This document shows, one piece after another, positions 9,596-19,429 of a stretch of 64,000 bases of DNA; position 1 is the first letter of the stretch, and each line of letters begins with the position of its first letter. The DNA lies in NCBI RefSeq assembly GCF_000425505.1, contig NZ_KE384392.1, positions 40,973 to 104,972 on the forward strand, written 5' to 3'. The position numbers were made by a program, and so were the translations under genes. Origin of the DNA: Flavobacterium frigidarium DSM 17623. Its GTDB lineage: Bacteria > Bacteroidota > Bacteroidia > Flavobacteriales > Flavobacteriaceae. The notes below the pieces were generated by a model, which made no database searches, had not been told where the DNA came from, and was given only the letters and a program-made list of their open reading frames with translations.

Positions 9596-10995
9596 TATTG
9601 TAAAGATTTAAAGTTATTGTTTTGTTCTTCAATTAAGTTCAATATCTCATTAATTTCACTTTCTCTTTTTTCTGACGAAATTTCATTGATTGTAATTCGT
9701 AATTTATGATTGTAGTTGAATATGTAATATGGAAGAAAAAGACAATCGATAAGTAATAAAAAAATAATGATATATAATACTTCAAGACTGAACGGGGTAT
9801 TTTTAACAGTTGTCCATAGTGTGTCAAAATGATCATAAAAAGATCGAATGTTAAATGCATTTACATATCCCAAAGCAAAAATTAAAATTGTTTGAATTAC
9901 ATATCTTATGTAGTATTTAAGGTATAGATAATGTCCTCCTAATAATCCTGTGAACAAATATAACAAGTATCCTTTTTTTATTTTCTTGTTATCATATACC
10001 TCAGCCATTGAACATCCTATTAAAACGCCACTTAGTAAATACAGAGTAATAAAGAGGATATACCAACCATATTTATATAGTAATCCTTTAGCCTGCCATC
10101 GGATAGTAGCTGCTCTCTCATAATCTCGATGTGCATTAAGAGAATCCTTAATCCTATTGTAGGAATCCCCTCGTTTAAATAAAATCTCTGAATCTGTAGG
10201 GTTTGAATTTAGATATAAGGTGTAATTTTTAATAGCTTCATTATAATTTTGGATATAATAAAAGCAGTCACCTTTTAAAGTTAAAATCTGTGAATTGCTG
10301 AATGATTTACTCAATTGAGAAAAATCATTCAGTGCTCTCTCATAATTTTCCGCTTTTATATTAAGATTACCTCTCTTAAAATAAATTATATCATTGTTTT
10401 GGTTAGGGGTTAATTTTGTGTAAATTTCATAATCAGATATACTTAGATCGTTCTTTCCTTCAATTGCATATACATTTCCTCTTTTTAAGTAGTATACAGC
10501 ATTTTGTGGATCATTTTTTATACAAATTGAGTAGTCTTTGCTAGCATTTTCATAATCTTCATTGTCGCCGTAATAATCTCCTCTTACTGAATATGCTTCG
10601 ATATCAAATTTATTATTGGTAATGTAAATGTTTATGTCATCAATAAAATCATCGTATTCAATATTGTAGTAGTTTGCTAATGCTCTACCTTTATATCCTA
10701 TTGATTTCTCACCGTCAATATTTATAGCATCGCTGTAATTGTCTTTTGCTTTATCATAGTTTTTCATACTAAGATTCGTCATACCACTTTTTAAAAAAGC
10801 TGTAGATAATGTATCAGTAATTTTAATAGCGTCAGTGAATCTAATTATAGCTTTGCTATATTCCTTATTATTATATAAAGAATCACCAGTCCTAATCATC
10901 GAATTATATTGACTTATCTGTTCTTCGTAACTTAATTTGGAGCCACAGCTTATTAATAACATGCTTAAAAAACTAAAAAGTATTTTCTTGTCCAT
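9595..10995 (-). CDS. TPR lipoprotein with C-terminal TM2-like membrane module
   Basis: The 466-residue protein starts with a lipoprotein signal (MDKKILFSFLSMLLISCGSK, lipobox LISC, Cys17). Residues about 28-295 are tandem tetratricopeptide repeats (for example YSKAIIRFTDAIKI, YDKAKDNYSDAINI, YERALNDFSQLSK). Three hydrophobic segments follow at about 308-330, 345-385 and 402-425. The segment GYLLYLFTGLLGGHYLYLKY resembles a TM2 domain. A lipid-anchored TPR array combined with an inner-membrane module is an odd topology. The gene is coupled to both neighbours (2-base gap upstream, 1-base overlap downstream). It is probably a protein-interaction scaffold at the envelope; the partner is unknown. 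Confidence 0.75.
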   Translation of the reverse strand: MDKKILFSFLSMLLISCGSKLSYEEQISQYNSMIRTGDSLYNNKEYSKAIIRFTDAIKITDTLSTAFLKSGMTNLSMKNYDKAKDNYSDAINIDGEKSIGYKGRALANYYNIEYDDFIDDINIYITNNKFDIEAYSVRGDYYGDNEDYENASKDYSICIKNDPQNAVYYLKRGNVYAIEGKNDLSISDYEIYTKLTPNQNNDIIYFKRGNLNIKAENYERALNDFSQLSKSFSNSQILTLKGDCFYYIQNYNEAIKNYTLYLNSNPTDSEILFKRGDSYNRIKDSLNAHRDYERAATIRWQAKGLLYKYGWYILFITLYLLSGVLIGCSMAEVYDNKKIKKGYLLYLFTGLLGGHYLYLKYYIRYVIQTILIFALGYVNAFNIRSFYDHFDTLWTTVKNTPFSLEVLYIIIFLLLIDCLFLPYYIFNYNHKLRITINEISSEKRESEINEILNLIEEQNNNFKSLQ

Positions 10996-10997
10996 AT

Positions 10998-11432
10998 TTA
11001 AAAATCTAGCTCTAGTGGTGCATTATTATCAAGTAATATATTTTTGAAATTTTCAAAACTATCTAATGGGTTAGTTGATGCAAAATCACTTGCACCTTTC
11101 AAACCTTGTAGAATTAAGTCATCATTATTTTCACGTATACCTTTGTTTATTATTTCAAAATGCTTGTCTATTATTCTAGAGCGTTCACTGAAAATTGCGT
11201 GTAAATATCCTTGTTTAATTTTGAAATCAGAAACAATTGAAACTAATTCATTTTTCAGTCGTAAATTTTCGTTATCCAATTTTTTTGATTCTATGTAAAT
11301 ATCACCTATTTTTCCAATCATGTCAGAGGTGTTGTGTATATTTTCATTACTTCTAATTGCAAATTCATTTACTTGACTCAAAAAATTTTTAGTACTTTCA
11401 AAATTTGCTTTATTGATTAAATTGCTATCCAT
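10998..11432 (-). CDS. Small coiled-coil protein, unknown function
   Basis: The 144-residue product is charged and helical, with no signal or membrane segment. A probable coiled coil covers residues 30-110. No domain is recognised. It sits 14 bases after the CxxC-repeat gene and 2 bases before the TPR lipoprotein gene, so it belongs to the same transcript. Its composition resembles that of the 8774-9595 product, but I see no clear sequence repeat between them. Confidence 0.65.
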   Translation of the reverse strand: MDSNLINKANFESTKNFLSQVNEFAIRSNENIHNTSDMIGKIGDIYIESKKLDNENLRLKNELVSIVSDFKIKQGYLHAIFSERSRIIDKHFEIINKGIRENNDDLILQGLKGASDFASTNPLDSFENFKNILLDNNAPLELDF

Positions 11433-11446
11433 TTTGTTAATATTAT

Positions 11447-11692
11447 TTATAAAGTAGGTGAATGTTTTCCTTTTCCTGCACCATTAGGATGACGATGACA
11501 AGTATTTCCAGTTAGGCTTGAAATACTAGAAGCTGAAGCGCCACAATATTTGCAATTGTACTGTTTTTTCTCAGATCCTTCGAAAAACTTATGTTTACCT
11601 TTTCCAAGTGGATGTCTATGACAGGAGTTAGCTGTTAAGCTAGATATAGAAGGGCTTTTAGTGCCACAGTATTCGCAATAACATGTATTCAT
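11447..11692 (-). CDS. Two-repeat CxxCG...CxRHPxGxGKH mini-protein (putative zinc-binding)
   Basis: I start this gene at ATG 11692-11690 (81 residues): an upstream ATG at 11743 would use codons that belong to direct repeat B. The protein is two copies of one unit of about 37 residues: YCEYCGTKSPSISSLTANSC plus HRHPLGKGKH, then CKYCGASASSISSLTGNTC plus HRHPNGAGKGKH. Each unit has CxxC, a third Cys, then H and H, which fits one metal site. Similar units occur in uncharacterised Bacteroidota proteins, often ending in KGKHxPxL as here. It is the first gene of the four-gene operon. Confidence 0.75.
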   Translation of the reverse strand: MNTCYCEYCGTKSPSISSLTANSCHRHPLGKGKHKFFEGSEKKQYNCKYCGASASSISSLTGNTCHRHPNGAGKGKHSPTL

Positions 11693-11700
11693 TTTAGCTT

Positions 11701-11809
11701 CGTTTGGGGGATTTTCAACCGAAATTAAAAATTTATAAAACAATAAAAAACCCCGAATCGTAATTCAGCGTTTCTATTCTATATCAGTAGTATTCTAGAC
11801 TATAATTTA
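11701..11809. repeat. Direct repeat B flanking the 8.8-11.7 kb island
   Basis: This is the second copy of the repeat seen at 8517-8624, in the same orientation. It spans the gap between the kinase stop codon (11807-11809) and the island's first gene. Its hairpin is damaged: AAACCCCGAAT faces ATTCAGCGTTT with two mismatches, whereas copy A is perfect. Transcription of the kinase operon may therefore read into the island. Confidence 0.85.
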
Positions 11810-14800
11810 ATTTTCTCTGTCAAGAAACAATGTTATCACTACGGTGGTTCCGGTTTCTGAGAATTTTACCTCAATTGGATTTACATTATTAGGCTGCATG
11901 ATTTTCAAGCGTTCAGTAGCAATAGATAATCCTTTTGAGTTGTGATTACTCGTCATCTCTTTTTTTCCATATCCATTATCTGTAATCGAAATTTGTAAGT
12001 ACTCCTGATTTAACTTCTTAAAGGCAATTTCGAATTCTGGATTTATATGTTTGTCGTCAAATGCATGTTTAAAAATGTTTTCTATGAATGGTTGCAATAA
12101 CATTGTAGGGATAGATACCTGTTCTTGATTAAGGTCTGCGTCTATGGTGATTTTGTGTACAATTCGATTATTAAATCTTTTATTTTCTATTAAAATATAG
12201 GTTTGTAAATAGTGGATTTCATTCTCAATACTTATGGCTTGTTTAGAGGAATTATCTAATGTTTGTCTCATTAAGTTAGCAACTTCACTGATGTAAATAC
12301 TAGAGTTAATAACATCTTTGTTAAATACAAAGCTTTGAATACTTGTCAACGCGTTAAACGTAAAATGCGGATTCATCTGACTTAATAAAGCTTCTAATTT
12401 GGCTTTAGAAATTTCTCTTTCATTTACTGCTTTTTGTTTGGCTTGCTTTTTAATATTGGCAGTAATTAATACAATTATTATGATTGTTATGAGGGCAATT
12501 AAAGCCATAAACCAGGTTGTTTCCCAGAAAGGATGTTTAATATTTATATCTAGAATACTAAAGGTTTTGACCTTTCCAGAATGCATATCTGTTACTTCAA
12601 TTTCCAATTTGTAAGCATCAGCAGGTAAATACGACAAATAAACAAAAGGCTTGTCAGAATACGGGCTCCATTGATTGCTTTCCTTTAATCGGTATCTAAA
12701 CTTTAACTTATTCGAGTAGGAGTGGCCTTTAGGCACAAAGTCAATAGCAATAGTATTCTGGCTGTAGTCACATAGTAACGCCGTTTCAGTATAGCGCATC
12801 CATTTAAAATGTTTTCGAGAAATGGGCACTGAATTGATTTTTATGTCTTTTATTTCGATACTAGAAACTGTATTTTTTTCTGCTATAAGTTTGTCTAAAT
12901 TTACCGTGTAAAAACCTTTTTTAGTTCCTAACCATAAAGTGTTTCCAGATAATTTTGCACTAATTATTTCTGCATCCTTCAACCCTTGATCTTTGTCAAA
13001 CAATTGTAAATTGCCATCATGATAAATATTAATCCCAAGATCAGTACCTATCAAAATATAGTTTTTGTATGATTCAAGAAAGTTTATTGTATTTCCCAGT
13101 AGCTTGCCTTTTGGAATTTTTTGTAAAATTTTAAAAGATCTTGAGTCATCTACAATAGTGATTCCACTAAGCTCTGAAGCAATAATTAAATTGCCATCTT
13201 GGTTTTTAGTAATAAATTTTAACTTGTCTTCCTTCCATACATTAGCGCTCAATAGTGACTGGCACTTATTATTTATATAAGTATACAACCCTTGAAATAG
13301 GGATATGAAATAGGTCTTGTCTCGATTATTTAAAATACCTACAACATTTAATGGAGTGTCTTTATCAAATTCAGAGTAGTGTTTTGCTTTCAGATTATAG
13401 ACATCATCATAAATACGGACACCTGCATAGGGAATCGTTTCAATAAATTTGTTATTGTTTGTAAATCCTATTTTATAACTATGCAAGGGTATATAATTGA
13501 TTATTTCTCCTTTCAAGCTAATTTCGTAAATGCCTATATTACTAGTTAGCCATAGCGATTGCTGGTGTTTAATTAATCCGTAATACTCGATTTGGGTAGC
13601 TGGAATTTTATAGTCTAACTCAAAGTAGCCTTCCTTGTGAGTAGGTACCTTATTTTCACTATTGGTAACGTAGCCCACTTCGTATTTTTTAAAGGCTTCA
13701 TTTGTGATTGTTTTCGAAATAACATTCGAACCATCTAGAAAGGAAAGTCCATCTCCATGGACTATAACTTTATGAGTATCGAAAATTTCAAAATCTATTA
13801 CCTTTTTATTAGCAAACGGATTGTAATCAATTGTTCTACCGAGTTGCACTTCGTAAATTCCGCGGTCTTTTGAACCGACATATAAAAAATCGTTCTTAGA
13901 GTTATAGATTACATTTAAAATATTAGGAGAGTCAACACCATATTCTTTTGAAATAGGAGTCATTCCATTATTAGCAACAGTGTAAAGCCCACCACTTTGA
14001 TCAAATACGCCCCAGGCAGCAGCATACAAGATACCTTGCTTATCTGCAGCATAATCCCAAACTGTTGTACTCCCAAAACTTCTGGTTTCGGCTTTATTCG
14101 CAAGTACATTTTCAATTTCGAATTGATTCAAACTGGCTTTGTTTCCTACAAACAATTGACTGCCAAATTGACCTAATGAGAACGCGTGCTCAGCTGCTAA
14201 TATTTGCTCGATATGTGGAATATCGTCTTTAACTACAATTTTAAAAATACCTTCATTAGATGTAGAAAAGTATACTTCATCTTTATAAAGCATGAAATAA
14301 GTTACAATAAAAACACCAAAATGTGGCACAATTCCGTTAGGAACTACCAATTTATTTGTTTTTATATCGATGATTGCAACTCCTAATTCGGTACCCACAT
14401 ATATCTTGTCATTATAAGAAAGTAATTTGTGAGCTCGGTTATCAGGTAGACCTTTACCAGTGTCAAAAAGGCTATACTTTTCTCCATCATATTTAAAGAC
14501 ACCACCTCCATAAGTTGCAAACCACATATTGCCTTGAGTATCTTGTGCAATATCCCAACAGCTATTGTTTGTAATTATTTTAGGCAAAACAAGGGAAGAA
14601 AAGTGTCCGTTTTCAAATTTAGAAATACCATTTTCTGTACCTATCCATAGTTCTTGATTTTTATCAAGAAAAAGGGAACGTACGGCATTATTTGTCAAAC
14701 CATCTGCTGTAGAGTAATTTTTTGTAGGACGATATTGAGCATTAGAAAACGCAGCAGTCAACAATACTAAAAGTAGAATATAATTACTGACTAATCGCAT
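11807..14800 (-). CDS. Two-component regulator propeller sensor histidine kinase (LytS type)
   Basis: The 997-residue protein has a signal peptide (residues 1-21, ending SNAQ). A periplasmic seven-bladed propeller pair follows (TADGLTNNAVRSLFLDKNQE, LWIGTENGISKF, MWFATYGGGVFKYDG), then a Y_Y_Y domain near 690-755 (FRYRLKESNQWSPYSDKPFV) and one transmembrane helix about 765-788. The cytoplasmic His_kinase domain has SQMNPHFTFNALTSIQ with the phospho-acceptor His, and the HATPase has N-box LLQPFIENIFKHA. Such kinases often sense polysaccharides or envelope state, but the ligand is unknown. The start overlaps the upstream LytTR regulator by 17 bases, so the two form a pair. Confidence 0.95.
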   Translation of the reverse strand: MRLVSNYILLLVLLTAAFSNAQYRPTKNYSTADGLTNNAVRSLFLDKNQELWIGTENGISKFENGHFSSLVLPKIITNNSCWDIAQDTQGNMWFATYGGGVFKYDGEKYSLFDTGKGLPDNRAHKLLSYNDKIYVGTELGVAIIDIKTNKLVVPNGIVPHFGVFIVTYFMLYKDEVYFSTSNEGIFKIVVKDDIPHIEQILAAEHAFSLGQFGSQLFVGNKASLNQFEIENVLANKAETRSFGSTTVWDYAADKQGILYAAAWGVFDQSGGLYTVANNGMTPISKEYGVDSPNILNVIYNSKNDFLYVGSKDRGIYEVQLGRTIDYNPFANKKVIDFEIFDTHKVIVHGDGLSFLDGSNVISKTITNEAFKKYEVGYVTNSENKVPTHKEGYFELDYKIPATQIEYYGLIKHQQSLWLTSNIGIYEISLKGEIINYIPLHSYKIGFTNNNKFIETIPYAGVRIYDDVYNLKAKHYSEFDKDTPLNVVGILNNRDKTYFISLFQGLYTYINNKCQSLLSANVWKEDKLKFITKNQDGNLIIASELSGITIVDDSRSFKILQKIPKGKLLGNTINFLESYKNYILIGTDLGINIYHDGNLQLFDKDQGLKDAEIISAKLSGNTLWLGTKKGFYTVNLDKLIAEKNTVSSIEIKDIKINSVPISRKHFKWMRYTETALLCDYSQNTIAIDFVPKGHSYSNKLKFRYRLKESNQWSPYSDKPFVYLSYLPADAYKLEIEVTDMHSGKVKTFSILDINIKHPFWETTWFMALIALITIIIIVLITANIKKQAKQKAVNEREISKAKLEALLSQMNPHFTFNALTSIQSFVFNKDVINSSIYISEVANLMRQTLDNSSKQAISIENEIHYLQTYILIENKRFNNRIVHKITIDADLNQEQVSIPTMLLQPFIENIFKHAFDDKHINPEFEIAFKKLNQEYLQISITDNGYGKKEMTSNHNSKGLSIATERLKIMQPNNVNPIEVKFSETGTTVVITLFLDREN

Positions 14801-15527
14801 CCATTAGGCTTGATTTATTATATTCTGTAACGGTAATTGAATAGTCATTTAAGAGTGTCAACTTTTTATTTTTGGTATGGAAAGATTTTACAAACTTTTT
14901 ATTTACGACAGCACTGCTACTCACTTTTAAAAATGAGTTATCAGCTAATAATTGAAAAATCTCTTTTAATGACTTAGAAACGACAATGGTTTCACTAGTG
15001 GTTTCAATAGTACATTTTCCATTTCCGTTACTCGTTTCGCAGTACAGGATTTCGTCAATTACGACAACTTTAAAACCATCATTATTAGGCAATATGATGG
15101 ACTTTTTAGTGTTCACCAAATTGTTTTTTAAAACGTCAAATCTATTTTGATTACTACTTATTTCTGTCTTGTGTTCAAATCGATCGATTATAGATTTAAT
15201 ATTTAATGGATTGATTGGCTTCATTAAATAATCTAAAGCACTACACTTTATTGCTTCTATATACTCGTTAGCGTGACCTGTCACAAATACAATTTCAAAA
15301 GGAACTACATTATAATGGCGAATTAATTCAAAACCATTTTTCTGAGGCATGTCAATATCTAAAAAAACCAAATCAGGTTTGTTATTTGCAATAGATATGA
15401 TTGCTTCATCAACAGAGCTGCACAAATCTACAATTGTAATTTTATCATTACTGTAAATTTCGCAAAAATTATGAATTAGCTCCCTTGATTTGAAGTCGTC
15501 GTCAACAATTATGGCTTTGATTGTCAT
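14784..15527 (-). CDS. LytTR-family response regulator
   Basis: The 247-residue protein has an N-terminal receiver domain with acidic pair DDD near residue 9, phospho-acceptor Asp57 in FLDIDMP, Thr in VTGHAN and Lys in LMKPIN. A C-terminal LytTR DNA-binding domain spans about residues 150-245 (IILPNNDGFKVVVIDEILYC). It precedes and overlaps its cognate propeller kinase by 17 bases. Regulator-first order differs from many LytSR operons but is common in Bacteroidota. Its targets are not visible; no repeated LytTR site was found nearby. Confidence 0.95.
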   Translation of the reverse strand: MTIKAIIVDDDFKSRELIHNFCEIYSNDKITIVDLCSSVDEAIISIANNKPDLVFLDIDMPQKNGFELIRHYNVVPFEIVFVTGHANEYIEAIKCSALDYLMKPINPLNIKSIIDRFEHKTEISSNQNRFDVLKNNLVNTKKSIILPNNDGFKVVVIDEILYCETSNGNGKCTIETTSETIVVSKSLKEIFQLLADNSFLKVSSSAVVNKKFVKSFHTKNKKLTLLNDYSITVTEYNKSSLMDAISQ

Positions 15528-15725
15528 AGGTTTAATGAAATTAGAAACTATAGTATTGGGACGATAGATTCTAAAGTTTATTTGTTAGGTTAAATGTAAG
15601 AGCACAAACACTCTTAAAACTGAGTTTGAGTGCTATTGATTTTGAAATATAGCAAAATAAAAAACACTAATTAATAAGTCGTGTTTTTATTTTCAACATT
15701 TGGAGTATTTTGCTACTCAAATCTA

Positions 15726-17510
15726 CTACTCAATAGTCATTGCTTTTAACTTGCTTCTATAAGCTTCTAAAGCAACCGATTTAGAGATGAATCCAAAGTA
15801 GATTTCATCCTTAATTACTGGTAAATACGTCATTTTTGATCTTTCAAATTTATTCATTACCGTTTCCATACTGTTAAAAGGATAAACTACCTCTGCAGGT
15901 TCTACCATTATATCCTTCACTAAGGTGTATTTAACGCGGTAGGAATTAAAAATGATTTCTCTTATATTATTAAAGTGAATAACTCCAATTAAGTGCTTCT
16001 CTTTATCTACGACAGCAAAAATCACTTGATTCGAATGTGAAATCAAATCGACTAATTTCTCTAAATTTTCATCTGGTGAAAGGGTTAAATAATCGGTTTG
16101 TATGATAGCATCTGTTTCTAGAGTAGATAAGACATTTGTATCTTTATTACTGGTAAAAGCATGTCCTTTTTGAGCTAGATCTTTAACATCCATAGAGTGT
16201 TTTTCAAATCGTTTAGAAATAGCAAAACTTATGGAAGCAACAATCATTAAGGGAAGCATCAAGCTGTAACCACCAGTAATCTCAGCAATCAAAAATATCG
16301 CCGTTAATGGAGCGTGAAACAAACCACTTAAAATACCTGCCATTCCAACCATGGTGAAATTGCTTACTGGTAAATGCGTTAAGCCTGTCATGTTGATAAA
16401 TTTAGAAAAAACAAATCCAACATATGATCCTACAAATAGGGAAGGAGCAAAGTTTCCTCCATTTCCACCAGCTCCTAAAGTGATTCCGGTTGCAAAAACT
16501 TTCAGCATCATGGTTAAACCAACAAACGCAATGAGGACCCAATTGTTATTTCTAAAATCACTAAAAAGAGTGTTTTCCAATATTTTGCCCGGATTGTTAT
16601 CAGAAAGTACTTTTATGCTTTCGTAACCCTCTCCAAAAAGTGTGGGAAAAACAAAAATTAAAACAGCTAAGATAGAAGCTCCAAATAAAGCTTTTTTATA
16701 AGGACTTAATTTCAGCTTGTGAAAAAAGTGTTCGGTACGTTGAAAATTTCGAGTATAATAGATAGAAAGGAAACCGGTAAGAACTCCCAATAAAACATAA
16801 AAAGGAATCTTGTGGTAATCAAAAACTTGTTGCTGTCTAAAGTTCAATAAGATGGTTTCATCTAAAGCAATCACAGAAACCAAAGCTCCCGTGGCTGCTG
16901 CAATCATAATTGGTGTAAAAGCAGAAATACTTACATCAACAAGTAAAAATTCAACGGCAAATAATACTCCTGCAATAGGTGCGTTAAAGGCTGCTGCAAT
17001 TCCAGCGGCAACTCCACAACCAATAAGCAATGTTCGATCCTTGTAGCTCAACTTGTATTTTTGAGCATAGTTCGAACCAAAAGCTGCACCTGTAACCACA
17101 ATAGGACTCTCAAGACCTGCCGAACCTCCCAGACCCACGGTTAACGAACTGGTAAAGATTTGAGCGTACATTTGCTTTTTTTGAATAATACTTGCTTTCT
17201 TGGCAACCGAATATAAGATTTGTGAAGTTCCTTTCTCAATAGAACCTCCCAGAAAACGCTTTACTACAAAAACAGTTAGTACAAGTCCCGCAATAGGAAG
17301 GATACTATTTATAAAACTTAATTTTAGTATTCCGTTGATGTAAGTAGCAAACGAAAATACCCAGTGAGCAAAGGTTTTTAAAACGATCACTGCAAAAGCT
17401 GAAGTGATACCCACTAATATACTAGATAAAAAGATAAATTGCTTCTCTGTTAGCATGGACTGTGACCAAGCTATTATTCCTTCTAATTTAGATCTTACCT
17501 TTTTGAACAT
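15726..17510 (-). CDS. ClC-family chloride channel/transporter with CBS domains
   Basis: The 594-residue integral membrane protein shows ClC selectivity motifs: GSAGLESPIV (the GREGP position, keeping the gating-type Glu) and GAGGNGGNFAPSLFVG (the GxFxP position). The first motif is GGSIEKG rather than GSGIP. About residues 460-590 are two CBS domains (TDYLTLSPDENLEKLVDLIS; VEPAEVVYPFNSMETVMNKF), which may bind adenine nucleotides and gate the pore. The proximal Glu suggests chloride/proton exchange is possible. It is monocistronic, with about 150-200 bases of non-coding DNA on both sides. Confidence 0.93.
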   Translation of the reverse strand: MFKKVRSKLEGIIAWSQSMLTEKQFIFLSSILVGITSAFAVIVLKTFAHWVFSFATYINGILKLSFINSILPIAGLVLTVFVVKRFLGGSIEKGTSQILYSVAKKASIIQKKQMYAQIFTSSLTVGLGGSAGLESPIVVTGAAFGSNYAQKYKLSYKDRTLLIGCGVAAGIAAAFNAPIAGVLFAVEFLLVDVSISAFTPIMIAAATGALVSVIALDETILLNFRQQQVFDYHKIPFYVLLGVLTGFLSIYYTRNFQRTEHFFHKLKLSPYKKALFGASILAVLIFVFPTLFGEGYESIKVLSDNNPGKILENTLFSDFRNNNWVLIAFVGLTMMLKVFATGITLGAGGNGGNFAPSLFVGSYVGFVFSKFINMTGLTHLPVSNFTMVGMAGILSGLFHAPLTAIFLIAEITGGYSLMLPLMIVASISFAISKRFEKHSMDVKDLAQKGHAFTSNKDTNVLSTLETDAIIQTDYLTLSPDENLEKLVDLISHSNQVIFAVVDKEKHLIGVIHFNNIREIIFNSYRVKYTLVKDIMVEPAEVVYPFNSMETVMNKFERSKMTYLPVIKDEIYFGFISKSVALEAYRSKLKAMTIE

Positions 17511-17662
17511 TATTCTTTGTTTGAAAATGCTAAATTACTATTATTTTATCCCCTAAATAAATTTTTGAACGCTTCTTTTAAGCAAAATAAATAATATTGC
17601 TAACGAAAACGTATTCTTAAATATTTTAGTTGAAAAGCGTTTTGATAGCTGTGTTTTAACAG

Positions 17663-19348
17663 TTAGAAACCTATTGCCGTATCGTCTCCTCTATAATCTG
17701 CTCCGCCTTCTAGACGACCGTCGGGTAAAACCAATACTGCATCAACTTTTCCTATTACAGGTGTCGTTATTTCATTGATGATGTATCCCTTATTTTTTAA
17801 TTTTTCTAAAGTCTCGACGCTGAAAGTATTTGGTTCAAAAGTGATTAAATCAGGCAACCATTGATGGTGAAAACGAGGCGCATTTACTGCTTCTTGCATG
17901 CTATAATCATATTCATAAACATTTAATATGGTTTGTAGCACTGAAGTAATAATTGTTGAACCTCCTGGGGAACCAACAACCATAAATAACTGTCCATTTT
18001 TCTCTACAATTGTTGGCGTCATCGAACTCAACATGCGTTTTCCTGCTGCTATACTGTTTGCTTCATTCCCTACTAGTCCAAACATATTAGGAACTCCCGC
18101 TTTTGAACTAAAATCATCCATTTCGTTATTTAAGAAGAAACCGAGCTCGTCGCAATAGAATTTTGATCCATAACCTGCATTTAAAGTTGTAGTTGCAGAA
18201 ACAGCATTACCAAATTGATCCACAATAGAATAGTGTGTAGTTTCCATACTTTCGTTGTAATTTACATCTCCTTGTTTAATACTGCTCGATAATGTTGCTT
18301 GCATGGGGTCAAAACTATCCATTCTATTTTTTAAGTAGGTAGGATCCATCAACTCTTGCAAAGGAATTTTGACAAAATCTGGATCTCCTAGAAAGTAACT
18401 CCTATCTGCATATGCTCGTCGTTCTGCCTCCACAATTACCTGAATTGCATCTGGAGAATTGTGTCCCATTTTAGACAAGTTAAAAGGTTCAATCATACTA
18501 AAAATTTGTGCCAAACAGATGCCGCCACTACTAGGTGGAGCCATAGAAATCACATTTAAATCTTTATATTTAAAAGTAAGTGGATCACGCCATTTTGCTT
18601 CATAAGAAGCCAAGTCCTCCATTGTTAATATGGCGCCTTTTTGTTGTAAATAATTGATTAACGTTTTTGCAGTTTCTCCTTTATAAAATTCGTCACGTCC
18701 ATTTTCCGAAATTCTTTTTAAAGTGGCTGCTAGTGCAGGATATTTTATAGTGTCTTGCTCTTTGTAAGTTTTTGATAGAACACTATTTGGGCCATTGTAT
18801 TTATTTAGGGCATCGTGATAGTCTTTTAATCGTTCTGCCTGCTTTGCTGTGACAACCACACCACGGGCTGCTAACTCAATTACTGGTTTCAAAATTTGAG
18901 CTATGGGTAAAGATCCTAATTTGTCGTGCACTGCAAAAATTCCTGCTATAGTACCGGGAACACCTATGGCCAGAGCAGTTTGCGTACTTTTACCGGGAAT
19001 TACATTTCCGTTTTCATCTTGAAACATTTCTTTTGTGGCGGCCAGTGGTGCTTTTTCTCTGTAATCTAATGTACCTGTAGTTCCATCAGCTTTGCGATAA
19101 ACCATGAATCCGCCACCACCTAAATTTCCAGCATATGGGTAAGCGACTGCTAATGCTAATTCAGTAGCAACCATAGCGTCAAAGGCATTACCGCCTTCTT
19201 GCATAATTTGGATTCCTATTTTTGATGCTTCTGAACGTGCAGAAACAACCATAGCTTTGTTGGCCACTAAATCTTTTGGAGCTTTAGCAGTCTTTTGAGA
19301 TTTGCATCCAGTTATAGCGATGAATAATATAAAAATGATTTTCTTCAT
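17663..19348 (-). CDS. ggt: Gamma-glutamyltransferase lipoprotein
   Basis: I start at ATG 19348-19346 (561 residues), because the product then begins with a lipoprotein signal (MKKIIFILFIAITGCKSQ, lipobox ITGC). The enzyme self-cleaves to expose a catalytic threonine; TTHYSIVDQFGNAVS places it at Thr370. It transfers or hydrolyses the gamma-glutamyl group of glutathione and similar peptides outside the cytoplasm. GNLGGGGFMV, SSMTPTIV and GSPGGSTI are family motifs, and the length is usual. The next gene (AcpH-like) ends 81 bases upstream of this start on the same strand. Confidence 0.96.
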   Translation of the reverse strand: MKKIIFILFIAITGCKSQKTAKAPKDLVANKAMVVSARSEASKIGIQIMQEGGNAFDAMVATELALAVAYPYAGNLGGGGFMVYRKADGTTGTLDYREKAPLAATKEMFQDENGNVIPGKSTQTALAIGVPGTIAGIFAVHDKLGSLPIAQILKPVIELAARGVVVTAKQAERLKDYHDALNKYNGPNSVLSKTYKEQDTIKYPALAATLKRISENGRDEFYKGETAKTLINYLQQKGAILTMEDLASYEAKWRDPLTFKYKDLNVISMAPPSSGGICLAQIFSMIEPFNLSKMGHNSPDAIQVIVEAERRAYADRSYFLGDPDFVKIPLQELMDPTYLKNRMDSFDPMQATLSSSIKQGDVNYNESMETTHYSIVDQFGNAVSATTTLNAGYGSKFYCDELGFFLNNEMDDFSSKAGVPNMFGLVGNEANSIAAGKRMLSSMTPTIVEKNGQLFMVVGSPGGSTIITSVLQTILNVYEYDYSMQEAVNAPRFHHQWLPDLITFEPNTFSVETLEKLKNKGYIINEITTPVIGKVDAVLVLPDGRLEGGADYRGDDTAIGF

Positions 19349-19429
19349 GTTGTCGTTTTTGTTCCGTTTAAGTCGCAACGCAATTTTAAAAAAAATGCAG
19401 CTCAACAATTTATCTTGCAATCTCTTAAC

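Noticed and set aside
8517..11809. Insertion sequence or composite transposon
   Set aside because: The flanking repeats are direct, not inverted, carry a terminator, and no transposase or integrase is inside.
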